A stretch of 64,000 nucleotides of DNA from Cryobacterium sp. M96 (GTDB taxonomy: Bacteria; Actinomycetota; Actinomycetes; Actinomycetales; Microbacteriaceae), in assembly GCF_002929845.1 (NCBI RefSeq), contig NZ_PJJS01000050.1, positions 1 to 64,000 on the forward strand, read 5' to 3'. The notes under the pieces are model-generated. The model saw nothing but the letters and a program-made list of their open reading frames with translations. It searched no databases and was not told the DNA's origin. Positions within the stretch are counted from its first letter, which is position 1. Each line of letters begins with the position of its first letter. The translations under genes were made by a program, and so were the position numbers. Below are positions 1-8,383 of this stretch, piece by piece.

Positions 1-1
1 C

Positions 2-700
2 GAAGAAGAACAAGCGCGCATGGCGGCCGGGCAGCTGATCCCGGGGGCGGAGGCCGCGGCCCTCAGCGACGACCGTAACGGTGGTCAGAAACGCGCCGAC
101 ATCCTCCGTAGTGTGTTCGAAGCCGCCACCCGTGACCCGGGGACCCCGACCATGGGCGGCGCCGCCCCCACCGTCATGATCCACGTCAACCAGGCCGACC
201 TTACCGCGGGCCGCGGGGTGGGTTGGATCGACGGCGTCGAAGCGCCGATCTCTCTGACAAGTGTGAAGCAGGCGCTCTGCGCCGGCGGATTTCAGGAGAT
301 CCGGTTCGGGCCGCACAACAAGGTCCTCAGCCTCAGCACCGAGAATCGTTTCTTCAACCGGGCCCAACGCCGCGCCATCGCGGCCCGCGACGGCGGCTGC
401 ACCATTCCGGGGTGCACCGTGCCCGCCGCCTGGTGCGAAGTACACCACGTCATCCCCTGGCACCGCGGCGGAAAAACCGAGATCGACAACGGGGTCCTGC
501 TGTGTTGGTACCACCACCACAGCATCGACACCTCCGGCTGGAACATCCGCATGATCCGCGGCACACCCCAAGTCCGGGCACCCTACTGCTACGACCCCAC
601 CCGCACCTGGCGGGCCGCGGAAGGGAACCCGGCCAACCGGGCACGGGCACGGGCACGGGCACGGTCTCGGCCTCGGCAGGCTCGACCAACGTCAGGGTGA
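2..700 (+). CDS. HNH endonuclease domain protein (DUF222 family), 5' end outside window
   Basis: The frame is open to the left edge, so this is the 3' part of a longer gene. The HNH nuclease signature lies near bases 380-520: a first CxxPGC-type Cys pair, a WCEVHHVIPW segment carrying the catalytic His-His, then GGKTEIDNGVLLC and a final HHH. This arrangement is typical of the C-terminal domain of actinobacterial DUF222/13E12-repeat proteins, which exist in many copies per genome; their cellular role is not settled. The C-terminus is an Arg-Ala run encoded by four GCACGG hexamers (641-664). A second, broken copy of the family lies at 58980-59990, and both are flanked by the same short repeat. 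Confidence 0.85.
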   Translation, partial: EEEQARMAAGQLIPGAEAAALSDDRNGGQKRADILRSVFEAATRDPGTPTMGGAAPTVMIHVNQADLTAGRGVGWIDGVEAPISLTSVKQALCAGGFQEIRFGPHNKVLSLSTENRFFNRAQRRAIAARDGGCTIPGCTVPAAWCEVHHVIPWHRGGKTEIDNGVLLCWYHHHSIDTSGWNIRMIRGTPQVRAPYCYDPTRTWRAAEGNPANRARARARARSRPRQARPTSG

Positions 701-780
701 GTCCCCGGGATCGGGTCACCGGTCTCGTCCGGCTCGACCGACGTCAGCTTAAATCCCCGGCCGCGAGCGACCTGAGCCCG

Positions 781-953
781 GTGGTCGAGGTCGTCGAAAC
801 CAGGCGGGCTATCTTCCGAACCCGGCCCGGGGCATCCGTTAGCGCGGGCGGCGACAACGGATGCCGGTGTGTGGGCCTCCGGAGCCGGCGCACCGGGTCT
901 CGACAGGCTCGACGACCGACAGGCTCGACCACCGATCGGCTCGACCACCGGAG
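781..953. repeat. Intergenic dispersed repeats of the GGTCGAGCC-GTCGAGACC type
   Basis: The 268-bp gap after the HNH gene holds no convincing gene. It contains GTGGTCGAG...GTCGAAACC at 781-802, the 16-mer GCCCGGGGCATCCGTT at 825-840, and a cluster of CGACAGGCTCGAC-like units at 893-950. The same 16-mer, at the same ~45-bp distance from a GTGGTCGAG motif, recurs at 58690-58751 beside the other DUF222 gene. I infer a small dispersed non-coding repeat; its function is unknown. Confidence 0.6.
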
Positions 954-968
954 GGTGTGCTCGACCGT

Positions 969-1601
969 CTAGGCGCGGAGCTTGGTGATCTGCAGCAGGC
1001 CGTCGCCCACAGGGGAGAGGGCACTGATGACTGCGGTGGACGAGGCGATGACGGTCAACAGGGTGCGGAAGCCGGTCGCCACATCGTCGCGCTGGGCCGG
1101 GTTGGCCACGCGGCCGCGCCAGAGCGCGTGGGCCACGAGCACGGTTCCGCCCGGGCGGGCCAGGCGCAGAGCATGCTCGACATACTCGATCACACACTGC
1201 GGATCGGCGTCGACGAACACAATGTCGTAGGAGTTCTCGTTCATGCGCGGCAGTACATCCGCTGCCCGGCCCGTGATCAGGCGTACCCGGTTCGCTGGGA
1301 TGCCGGCTTCGGCGAAGTTGGCTTTGGCGTGCTGCTGGTGGTCGACCTCGGTGTCGATCGAGGTGAGGGTGGCGCCGGGGGCGCCGGTGAGCAGCCAGAT
1401 GCCGGAGACGCCGGCACCGGTGCCGACCTCGAGAATGCTCCGGGCCCCGGTGGCGGCCGCGATCACGGCCGATTGAGCGCCGACCGCCGGAGAAATCGCG
1501 TCGATTCCGAGTTCGAGGGACTGCTGTCTGGCCCGCGCCACAGCGTCGGACTCCACGACTGAGTCGTCGGAGAATTTCCAGTTCAGATCTTTGTCAGACA
1601 C
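969..1601 (-). CDS. SAM-dependent O-methyltransferase
   Basis: A 210-residue class I methyltransferase of the caffeoyl-CoA/catechol O-methyltransferase type (compare mycobacterial Rv1220c). The SAM-binding motif I EVGTGAGVSG is at about residues 58-67, an acidic residue ends the next strand (SIDTE), and FVDADP near residue 128 matches the metal/substrate loop. The start is GTG at 1601. It is divergent from tatB, whose start is 86 bp away. In mycobacteria sigE, its anti-sigma gene and htrA lie between these two genes; they are absent here. The substrate cannot be read from the sequence. Confidence 0.85.
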   Translation of the reverse strand: MSDKDLNWKFSDDSVVESDAVARARQQSLELGIDAISPAVGAQSAVIAAATGARSILEVGTGAGVSGIWLLTGAPGATLTSIDTEVDHQQHAKANFAEAGIPANRVRLITGRAADVLPRMNENSYDIVFVDADPQCVIEYVEHALRLARPGGTVLVAHALWRGRVANPAQRDDVATGFRTLLTVIASSTAVISALSPVGDGLLQITKLRA

Positions 1602-1687
1602 AGCGCAACTCCAGTAGATGAATGGGTCAAGCCTAAGGGGGGCCGGGCATGGTCCGGGGAGGCCTCGCCGGGGGTTATTCTGGGGGA

Positions 1688-2068
1688 ATGTTCGGTTTGA
1701 CCTTCGAGAAGATATTACTGATCGGGATTGTCGCCGTCTTCCTGCTCGGACCCGAACGGCTTCCCCACTATGCCGCCCAGCTCGCCCGTCTCGTGAAGCA
1801 GCTCCGCAACCTGGCCAACGGGGCCAAAGACCGGATGCGGGACGAGATGGGCCCGGATTTCGACGACGTCGACTGGAAGAAACTCGACCCGCGTCAGTAT
1901 GACCCGCGCCGCATCATCCGTGAAGCTCTCACCGACGAAGACGAGCTGAAAGGCCAATCGGCGACCGTGTCGCGGGCGGTGCCGAACCCCGACGGCGCCT
2001 ATCTGCAACGCAAGCGCGCCAGGGAGGCCGCCACACTGCCGGCGCCCTTCGACTCCGAAGCCACGTAG
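1688..2068 (+). CDS. tatB: Twin-arginine translocase subunit TatB
   Basis: A 126-residue protein with one N-terminal membrane helix (LTFEKILLIGIVAVFLLGPERLP) followed by an amphipathic helix and an acidic tail, the TatB/TatA layout. The GPERLP hinge after the helix and the DVDW stretch are typical of actinobacterial TatB. TatB works with TatC in export of folded proteins; neither tatA nor tatC lies nearby, as is usual in this phylum. I chose the ATG at 1688 over an in-frame start 39 bp upstream because it puts the membrane helix at the N-terminus. The last codons and the stop lie inside an 8-bp tandem repeat (2059-2126), so the C-terminus may vary between strains. Confidence 0.9.
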   Translation: MFGLTFEKILLIGIVAVFLLGPERLPHYAAQLARLVKQLRNLANGAKDRMRDEMGPDFDDVDWKKLDPRQYDPRRIIREALTDEDELKGQSATVSRAVPNPDGAYLQRKRAREAATLPAPFDSEAT

Positions 2069-2126
2069 CCACGCAGCCACGAAGCCACGCAGCCACGTAG
2101 CCACGCGGCCACGTAGCCACGCGGCC
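2059..2126. repeat. 8-bp tandem repeat AGCCACGN, about 8.5 copies
   Basis: Units of AGCCACG plus one variable base repeat without interruption from 2059 to 2126; the seventh unit begins GG. The first unit encodes the last residues of TatB and its stop codon. On the other side the array abuts the E1 dehydrogenase remnant. This is a candidate slipped-strand locus. Confidence 0.9.
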
Positions 2127-2587
2127 AAACGAACCAGGTGACGAGCACACCGGACGCGGCGTATTCGAGCTGGCGGACGTCGGGAACGGGTACGTTGGGC
2201 AGGTCGGGCAGGTCGGGCACGTAGACCCGCGACACGGGCCGAGTGCGCTCGGATCGTGTTCCCGACCGCTGCGATGACCTCGCCGGACAGCCCGAATGAC
2301 GAGAAGTCCTCGTCGACCACGATCAGGCGCCCGGCCGGAAAGAGCGATGCGCGAAAGGTCCCCTGGTTGGCCGCACCCTCGCCGGTGTCCGCCACGGCCA
2401 CTCGGTCGTCGCCCAGCCGGGAAAAGACGACGGCCTGTCCGACGGCGGGCGATAGATCGTCGGCGATGATTCTCGAGCAGGAGAAATGCGTGCCGGGGTC
2501 GAACAGGTGTATGTGCCACCCGAGGCTGAGGCCGAGGGCCGGGCGGTGAGCGGCGCAGTGCGCACCAGAATATGCAGGCCGGGCCAT
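2127..2587 (-). pseudogene. Remnant of a thiamine-diphosphate 2-oxoacid dehydrogenase E1 (alpha fused to beta by deletion)
   Basis: On the minus strand an E1-alpha segment is readable: HIHLFDPGTHFS, a DDLSPAVGQAV stretch, then GDDRVAVADTGEGAANQGTF, the motif around the TPP-binding GDG..N site. It is followed directly, in the same frame, by an E1-beta segment (GRLIVVDEDFSSFGLSGEVIAA). The frame then shifts near 2230-2250 and ends with a beta C-terminus (VPNVPVPDVRQLEYAASG). The middle of both subunits is missing, so this cannot be functional. The parent could be an acetoin- or branched-chain-type complex; no E2 or E3 gene is nearby. Found by reading translated fragments, not by search. Confidence 0.72.
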
Positions 2588-2639
2588 ACGGGCGATGCGT
2601 GCACGCTACGCTGAACCCACGTATCTGAGGAGTGTGACC

Positions 2640-3605
2640 GTGTCGAAGCCGTCGAACACCCACGCGAAGCCCAAGCGGGTGCCGCTGCCCGTCTACTCCG
2701 CCGAGTTGCGCAATCTGCAGACCGAGTTGGTCGCCATGCAGGAATGGGTCAAGGAGTCCGGGGCCCGCATCGTCGTGATCTTCGAGGGCCGGGACGCGGC
2801 CGGCAAGGGGTCCGCGATCAAGCGGGTCAGCGAGTTCCTCAATCCCCGCGTCGCCCGGATCGTCGCCCTGCCGGTGCCGACCGAGCGCGAGCGCGGCCAG
2901 TGGTACTTCCAGCGGTACATCGAACACCTGCCCTCCACGGGTGAGATCGTGCTGATGGACCGCTCCTGGTACAACCGCGCCGGCGTCGAACACGTGATGG
3001 GGTACTGCACCCCCGACGAGTACCGCCGGTTCCTGCACCAGGCGCCCCTCTTCGAACGGATGCTGGTCGAAGACGGCATTCTGCTCGTCAAGTACTGGTT
3101 CTCGGTGTCCGACACCGAGCAGGAGAGGCGGTTCCGGTCACGGCTGAACGACCCGATGCGCCGCTGGAAGCTGTCCGGGACCGACCTTTTCTCGATCACG
3201 AAGTGGGTCGATTATTCCCGCGCCAAAGACGAGATGTTCGTGCACACCGATCTGCCGGAGGCCCCATGGTGGGTCGTCGAGAGCGAGGACAAGCGGGCCG
3301 CGCGCCTCAACATGATCAGCCACCTGCTGTCGATCGTCCCCTACACGCATCGCGAGCCGCCCCAGGTGACCATTCCGACTCGCCCCGCCGGCTCGGAGTA
3401 CGAGCGCCCGCCGCGCGAGCTGAACCGGCCAGTGCCGGACATCACGACCACGCTGGGAAAGCCCACGGCGAAGCCGAAGGGCAAGGCCAAGATCAAGAAG
3501 AACGCGAAGAAGGCGACCAAGGCGGAGGCGGCGAAGCTGGCGCCGGAGAAGGCGGCCCAGCAGGCGGCCCAGCAGGCGGCGGCGTCGGCCAAACTGTTCG
3601 TCTGA
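2640..3605 (+). CDS. ppk2: Polyphosphate kinase 2
   Basis: A 321-residue PPK2-family kinase that transfers phosphate between polyphosphate and nucleotides. Walker A reads EGRDAAGKGS (about residues 49-58), Walker B/lid reads EIVLMDRSWYNRAGVEHVMG (about 102-121), and the WKLSGTD and DYSRAKDEM segments are conserved in the family. The C-terminal ~80 residues are a Lys/Ala-rich tail (KPKGKAKIKKNAKK, then AAQQAAQQAA), likely disordered. Start: GTG at 2640, seven bases after a GAGGAG ribosome site; GTG at 2634 is too close and an ATG at 2595 lacks a site. Confidence 0.9.
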   Translation: MSKPSNTHAKPKRVPLPVYSAELRNLQTELVAMQEWVKESGARIVVIFEGRDAAGKGSAIKRVSEFLNPRVARIVALPVPTERERGQWYFQRYIEHLPSTGEIVLMDRSWYNRAGVEHVMGYCTPDEYRRFLHQAPLFERMLVEDGILLVKYWFSVSDTEQERRFRSRLNDPMRRWKLSGTDLFSITKWVDYSRAKDEMFVHTDLPEAPWWVVESEDKRAARLNMISHLLSIVPYTHREPPQVTIPTRPAGSEYERPPRELNRPVPDITTTLGKPTAKPKGKAKIKKNAKKATKAEAAKLAPEKAAQQAAQQAAASAKLFV

Positions 3606-3646
3606 GCCGGGTTCGCGGAGCCGGGTCACGGCTCTGCTGCCCGGGG

Positions 3647-5197
3647 TCAGCGGCGGCGGATGCCCTTCAGCACGGCCGCCAGCAGCAGCATCGGCCCGGC
3701 CAGCCGCTCGAAGTCGTGGCCGGTGCGCGGCAGCTGCACGAGACCCGTCGGGCGCGCGATGGTGACGGCGTCCACGAACCTGAGCAGTCCCTCCGGGCCG
3801 TTGCGTCGGCCGAGACCGGACTGCTTCAGGCCGCCCATCGGGGCCGCCACCGAGGAGAACGACCCGCGATAGCCCTCGTTGATGTTCACGCTGCCGGCCT
3901 CGAGGGCCCCGCCCACGCGCAGAGCCCGCCGCACGGAACCGGAGAACACCGACGCGTTCAGCCCGTAGTCGCTGTCGTTGGCGGCCAGGATGGCCTCCTG
4001 CTCCGAGTCGATCACGGTGACCGCGACCACAGGGCCGAACGTTTCGCCGGCGAAGCACTCCATCGCCGGGGTGACCCCGGTCAGCACGGTGGGTTCGTAG
4101 AAGAACGGTCCCAGGTCGGGGCGGGCACGGCCCCCGACCTCGACCGTGGCGCCGTGGGCGACCGCGTCGGCCACCTGCGCGCTCACCCGGTCCAGCTGGG
4201 CCTGCGAGGTGAGGGAACCGACGTCCGTCGTGTAGTCGTAGTCGGCGCCGAGCCGGAGCGACCGGGTGACGGCCACGAATTCGTGCAGGAACGCGTCGGC
4301 CACACCTCGCTGCACGAAGATGCGCTCAATCGACACGCAGAGCTGGCCCATCGCCGTGAAGCAGGCCGGGGCCGCGTCGGCGGCCGCGCGGGCCGGGTCG
4401 GCGTCGTCAAGCACGATCAGCGGGTTCTTGCCGCCCAGCTCGAGCGAGACGCCGGTGAGGTTGCCGGCCGCCTGCGCCGCCACCCGCTTGCCCGTCGCGG
4501 TCGACCCGGTGAAGCAGACGTAGTCGGCCTCCGCGGTGACCGCCCCGCCGATCTCCGCGCCGTCGCCGACGACCACGGCCCAGAGCTGCTCGGGCACGCC
4601 GGCGTCGATGAATGCCTGACGCAACGAGAGGATGCTCAGCGCACCCTGGTCGTCGGCCTTCTGCACCACGCCGCAGCCGGCGGCGAGGGCCGGCACGACA
4701 TCCATGGCGGCGAGGCTGAGCGGGTAGTTCCACGGGGTGATCACGCCCGCGATGCCCTTGGGCCGGTAGCGCACAGTGGCCGTGATGACGAGCGGGATCG
4801 CGGAGTGGCGGCGCCCGCCGCGCAGCACGCGCGGCGCGGCGAGGGCATTGAAGCGGGTGACGCCGGCGGCCTGGAAGACCTCCTCGAAGGCCTGGCCGCG
4901 GGTCTTGCCGGTCTCCGCCTGCACGGTGTCCTGCAGCAGCCCGCGTCGCTCGAGGATCAGGTCGTGCGCGCGCAACAGGATCGCTCGGCGCCGTGCGAAC
5001 CCGGCCCGCACCCAGGCCAGCTGGGCCAGGCGCGCCTGCGCGTAGGCCGCCTGCACGTCGGGCAGCCCGCTGACGGGCAGCTCGTGCAGCACCTCCCCGG
5101 TGAAGGGCGCGATCACGGTGACCGTGGCTCCCGTCGTGGAACGTATGGAGCGGGTGAGAGTCGTGATCCCGGCAGGGTCGAGGGGGGAGGCAGGCAT
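3647..5197 (-). CDS. Aldehyde dehydrogenase, succinate-semialdehyde dehydrogenase type
   Basis: A 516-residue NAD(P)-dependent aldehyde dehydrogenase. Landmarks: PWNYP with the catalytic Asn near 157, FTGSTATG of the cofactor fold near 229, the general base in LELGG near 253, and the nucleophile in GQLC at residue 287. The C-terminus (GGLKQSGLGRRNGPEGLLRFVDAVTI) is that of the actinobacterial SSADH group (GabD2-like). It stands alone, convergent with ppk2, with no GABA transaminase nearby. The substrate is inferred from family only. Start is ATG at 5197. Confidence 0.85.
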   Translation of the reverse strand: MPASPLDPAGITTLTRSIRSTTGATVTVIAPFTGEVLHELPVSGLPDVQAAYAQARLAQLAWVRAGFARRRAILLRAHDLILERRGLLQDTVQAETGKTRGQAFEEVFQAAGVTRFNALAAPRVLRGGRRHSAIPLVITATVRYRPKGIAGVITPWNYPLSLAAMDVVPALAAGCGVVQKADDQGALSILSLRQAFIDAGVPEQLWAVVVGDGAEIGGAVTAEADYVCFTGSTATGKRVAAQAAGNLTGVSLELGGKNPLIVLDDADPARAAADAAPACFTAMGQLCVSIERIFVQRGVADAFLHEFVAVTRSLRLGADYDYTTDVGSLTSQAQLDRVSAQVADAVAHGATVEVGGRARPDLGPFFYEPTVLTGVTPAMECFAGETFGPVVAVTVIDSEQEAILAANDSDYGLNASVFSGSVRRALRVGGALEAGSVNINEGYRGSFSSVAAPMGGLKQSGLGRRNGPEGLLRFVDAVTIARPTGLVQLPRTGHDFERLAGPMLLLAAVLKGIRRR

Positions 5198-5255
5198 GCC
5201 GAAAGTCTAGGTGGGGGCGGCGCGTGCGCTCCGCCGCGGCGCCGGTGCGGCGACG

Positions 5256-6422
5256 CTACTTTGGGGTGATGCCGAGGCTCAATCCGGAGAGGCCGCGCGC
5301 CCGGGTGGCGAGGCGGTCGGCAACCAAACGGATGGCCACGGCCGCGGGGTCGGTCGGGTCGCCGTGCACCACGGGCACCCCGGTGTCCCCGCCACTGCGG
5401 AGCGGCACGCTGAGGGGAACCTGGGCGAGCAACGGTACGGGGAACTCGTGCCCGGCGCCGAGCCGGCGCGCGACCTCGGCGCCACCCCCGGAACCGAACA
5501 GCTCCAGCACCGTGCCGTCGGGCTGCACGATCCCGGCCATGTTCTCGATCACGCCGTAGATGGTCTGGCCGGTCTGCCGGGCCACGACACCGCTGCGTTC
5601 GGCGATGTCGGCGGCGGCCGGTTGCGGGGTGGTGACGACGATGACCTCGGCCTGGGGCAAAAGCTGCCCGACCGAGATGGCCACGTCGCCGGTGCCCGGC
5701 GGCAGGTCCAGCAGCAGGATGTCCAGGTCGCCGAAGTAAACGTCGGTGAGGAACTGGGTGATCGTGCGGTGCAGCATCGGCCCGCGCCAGGCGACCGCGA
5801 CGGAACCGTCCTCCACGAACATGCCGATCGAGATGACCTTCACGTCGAAGGCGATCGGCGGCAGGATCATCTCGCCGACCTGGGTCGGCTTGACCGCGGC
5901 TGACTTGCCCGTCTCGGGGGAAGGCGAGGTGACCAGGCCGAGGAGTCCGGGGATGGAGAACCCGTAGACATCCGCGTCGACGATGCCGACCCGCAGGCCG
6001 CGCTGGGCCAGGGCCACGGCCAGGTTCGCGGTGATTGTGGACTTGCCGACCCCGCCCTTGCCGCTGGTGATGGCGTAGACCCGGGTGAGCGAGTCCGGGC
6101 CGAATTGGTTGCTGCGGGCTTCCTTGCCGCCGCGCAGCTTCTCCGTCATCGCTCGGCGCTGCTCGCGCGTCATCACGCTCACATCCACGGTCACGTTGCC
6201 GGGGCCGGCCACGGACTCCACGGCGCGCAACACATCGCGCTCGATCTGCCGGGCCGCCGGGCAGCCGGCGATGGTGAGACGGATCCCCACGAGGGCGCGG
6301 CCGTCGACGATCCGCACCCCGGCGACCATGTCGAGGTCGGTGATCGGCTTGCGGATCTCCGGGTCGATCACCCGGGCCAGGGCGGTGAGCACCTGGTCGG
6401 CGGAAAAGAGGGGCTCAGGCAC
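5256..6422 (-). CDS. mrp: Mrp/ApbC-family P-loop ATPase
   Basis: A 388-residue protein with an N-terminal MIP18/DUF59 domain (about 8-85, including GCPAARQIE) and a ParA/Mrp ATPase domain with the deviant Walker A GKGGVGKST at 121-129 and DLPPGTGD further on. The family assembles or carries Fe-S clusters. The CxxC pair that binds the cluster in many Mrp proteins is absent: the ENMAG segment is followed by IVQPDG. I recall actinobacterial homologues sharing this loss. It starts with GTG and overlaps the end of the DUF1003 gene by 8 bp, so the three genes 8329-5256 look like one operon. Confidence 0.9.
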   Translation of the reverse strand: MPEPLFSADQVLTALARVIDPEIRKPITDLDMVAGVRIVDGRALVGIRLTIAGCPAARQIERDVLRAVESVAGPGNVTVDVSVMTREQRRAMTEKLRGGKEARSNQFGPDSLTRVYAITSGKGGVGKSTITANLAVALAQRGLRVGIVDADVYGFSIPGLLGLVTSPSPETGKSAAVKPTQVGEMILPPIAFDVKVISIGMFVEDGSVAVAWRGPMLHRTITQFLTDVYFGDLDILLLDLPPGTGDVAISVGQLLPQAEVIVVTTPQPAAADIAERSGVVARQTGQTIYGVIENMAGIVQPDGTVLELFGSGGGAEVARRLGAGHEFPVPLLAQVPLSVPLRSGGDTGVPVVHGDPTDPAAVAIRLVADRLATRARGLSGLSLGITPK

Positions 6423-7011
6423 TGGGCGATCGCTCCTCGCGGTCGCGGTCTCGCTCGCGGTCGCCCTTGCGGAGGCGTTTACGGGTCTGCTTGTCCGGGT
6501 CTTCGCGCTCTTCCAGGTTGTCGAGAAGGGCGCGCAGCTCGGAGCGGAGGAAATCGCGGGAGGCGAGGTCCTTCATGCCGAGGCGTAGCGCCACCACCTC
6601 CCGGGCGAGGTATTCGGTGTCGGCCAGGTTGCGTTCGGCGCGCTGCCGGTCCTGTTCGAACTGCACCCGGTCTCGGTCGTCCTGGCGGTTCTGCGCCAGC
6701 AGGATCATCGGGGCCGCGTAGGAGGCCTGCATCGACAAGACCAGGGTCAGTGCGATGAAGCCGAGCGACACGGAGTCGAAGCGCCACTGCACCGGTGCGA
6801 GCGTGTTCCAGGCGATCCAGCTGACGGCGAAGAACGTCAGCCCGAGCAGGAACCACGGCGTGCCCATGCCGCGGGCGATGGCCTCGGTGAACCGGCCGAA
6901 GCGGTCGCGGCTGGGGCGGTCGCGGCTACGCCGGCGCTTGCGGCCGAGGGCGGGCGTGCGCACACCCTTGGGGGAGTCGAGGCGGAGATCCGCTCGGTTA
7001 GCTCGGGCCAT
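6415..7011 (-). CDS. DUF1003 family membrane protein
   Basis: A 198-residue protein with a basic N-terminus, two membrane helices (about 50-70 and 82-103; WFLLGLTFFAVSWIAWN and SLGFIALTLVLSMQASYAAPMI) and a charged C-terminal coiled region (EQDRQRAERNLADTEYLAREVVALR). This is the DUF1003 layout; the function is unknown. The tail is a run of Arg, Asp and Lys (KGDRERDRDREER). It overlaps the gene before it by 14 bp and mrp by 8 bp, which indicates translational coupling. The same trio occurs together in mycobacteria. Confidence 0.85.
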   Translation of the reverse strand: MARANRADLRLDSPKGVRTPALGRKRRRSRDRPSRDRFGRFTEAIARGMGTPWFLLGLTFFAVSWIAWNTLAPVQWRFDSVSLGFIALTLVLSMQASYAAPMILLAQNRQDDRDRVQFEQDRQRAERNLADTEYLAREVVALRLGMKDLASRDFLRSELRALLDNLEEREDPDKQTRKRLRKGDRERDRDREERSPSA

Positions 7012-8329
7012 TGCCGGTCCTCCGTCCGTGGTGCAGCGGGATGCTTCCCGTGGTCAGTTCGGTGCGGGCCTCGGCCCGGCGGCGCACGTCGTCGTTGCCA
7101 TCGTGGCTGCGCCAGTCGTCGGGCAGCAGATAGTCGAGGACGTCGTCAATCGTCACCACCCCGACGAGTCGGTGGTTCTCGTCGACCACGGGCACGGAGA
7201 CGAGGTCATAGCTGGCGAGGATGCGGGTGACCTCCGCGGCCGAGGTGTCGGCGGTGACGGGATCAAGACCCTGGTCGAGCAGTGTGCCGAGGCGTTCGTG
7301 GGGCGGGTAGCGCAGCATCCGTTGGAAATGCACCATGCCGAGGAAGCGGCCGGTGGGCGGCTCGTAGGGCGGGAGGGTGACGCAGATGGCCGCACCGAGG
7401 GCCGGCGCCAGGTCGTGGCGACGGATGAGCGCGAGCCCCTCCGCGACCGTGGCATCGGCCGAGACAATGATCGGTTCGGTCGTCATCAGGCCGCCGGCGG
7501 TGTCGGGGGCGTAGGTGAGCAGGAAGCGCACGTCGTCCGCTTCCTCCGGCTCCATCAGGTCGAGCAGCTGTTCGCCGAGCTCTTCCGGCAGCTGCGCGAT
7601 CAGGTCGGCGGCGTCGTCGGGCTGCATGTGGTCGAGCACGTCGGCGGCGCGGGCGTCGCCGAGCCGGGTCAGGATGCTGACCTGCTCACTTTCCGGCATC
7701 TCCTCTAGGGCGTCGGCGAGACGGCCGTCCGGTAGCTCGCCGGCAACCTCGTGCATGCGCTCCGGCGGGAGGTCGAGCAGGGTATTCGCGAGGTCGGCGG
7801 GCTTGAGGTCGGAGTAGGTGGCGATGAGCTGCTCGGCCGACTGGGCCTGGCCCTCGGTGGTCTGCTCGCGCACCTCGGCCCAGTCCGTGAAGGTCGTGGC
7901 GCCCTTCGCGAAGAGGGACAGGCTGGTCTTGGGGCGGCGCACGAAGAGCTGGCTGATCGCCCAACCGCCCTGGGGGAGCTCCTCGATCGAGACGTCTTCG
8001 ATGGTCGCCTCACCGGAACCGTCGTTGAAGACCACCGTGCGCCCAAGCATCTCGGCAATGACGCGCACCTCTCCGCCGCGCTGCTCGAAGCGGCGCACGT
8101 TGATTAGGCCGGTGGTGATGATCTGACCCGAACCGATGCTGGTGACGCGCCCAATGGACACGAAAACGCGGCGTTTGCCCGGGATCTCCACGATCAGGCC
8201 GACGACGAGGGGCGGGTCGTTTTTTCGGTAGACCACCAGCACGTCCCTGACCTTGCCCACACGGTCTCCCGCGGGGTCGAAAACGGTACACCCGGCCAAA
8301 CGGGCAACGAAGACTCTGGTGGCAGACAC
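6998..8329 (-). CDS. MgtE intracellular-domain and CBS protein without membrane part
   Basis: A 443-residue protein. The first ~130 residues form two PRC-barrel-like segments (VFDPAGDRVGKVRDVLVVYR). An MgtE N domain follows (about 170-280; DLANTLLDLPPERMHEVAGEL and PDDAADLIAQLPEE), and then two CBS domains (about 280-410; LVSVPVVDENHRLVGVVTIDDVLDYL). The transmembrane Mg2+ channel of true MgtE is missing, so it is not a transporter by itself; it may sense Mg2+ or nucleotide for a partner such as the coupled DUF1003 membrane protein. That partnership is inference. GTG start. Confidence 0.85.
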   Translation of the reverse strand: MSATRVFVARLAGCTVFDPAGDRVGKVRDVLVVYRKNDPPLVVGLIVEIPGKRRVFVSIGRVTSIGSGQIITTGLINVRRFEQRGGEVRVIAEMLGRTVVFNDGSGEATIEDVSIEELPQGGWAISQLFVRRPKTSLSLFAKGATTFTDWAEVREQTTEGQAQSAEQLIATYSDLKPADLANTLLDLPPERMHEVAGELPDGRLADALEEMPESEQVSILTRLGDARAADVLDHMQPDDAADLIAQLPEELGEQLLDLMEPEEADDVRFLLTYAPDTAGGLMTTEPIIVSADATVAEGLALIRRHDLAPALGAAICVTLPPYEPPTGRFLGMVHFQRMLRYPPHERLGTLLDQGLDPVTADTSAAEVTRILASYDLVSVPVVDENHRLVGVVTIDDVLDYLLPDDWRSHDGNDDVRRRAEARTELTTGSIPLHHGRRTGNGPS

Positions 8330-8383
8330 AGATCAAATCTAGGCCACCTTCAGGGCAGATCGGTCCTGTGAAAGAATGGACTC

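Noticed and set aside
3203-5269. Very long plus-strand open frame opposite the aldehyde dehydrogenase
   Set aside because: It is antisense to clear coding sequence with all catalytic motifs; its translation is Arg/Gly/Asp-rich without any domain.
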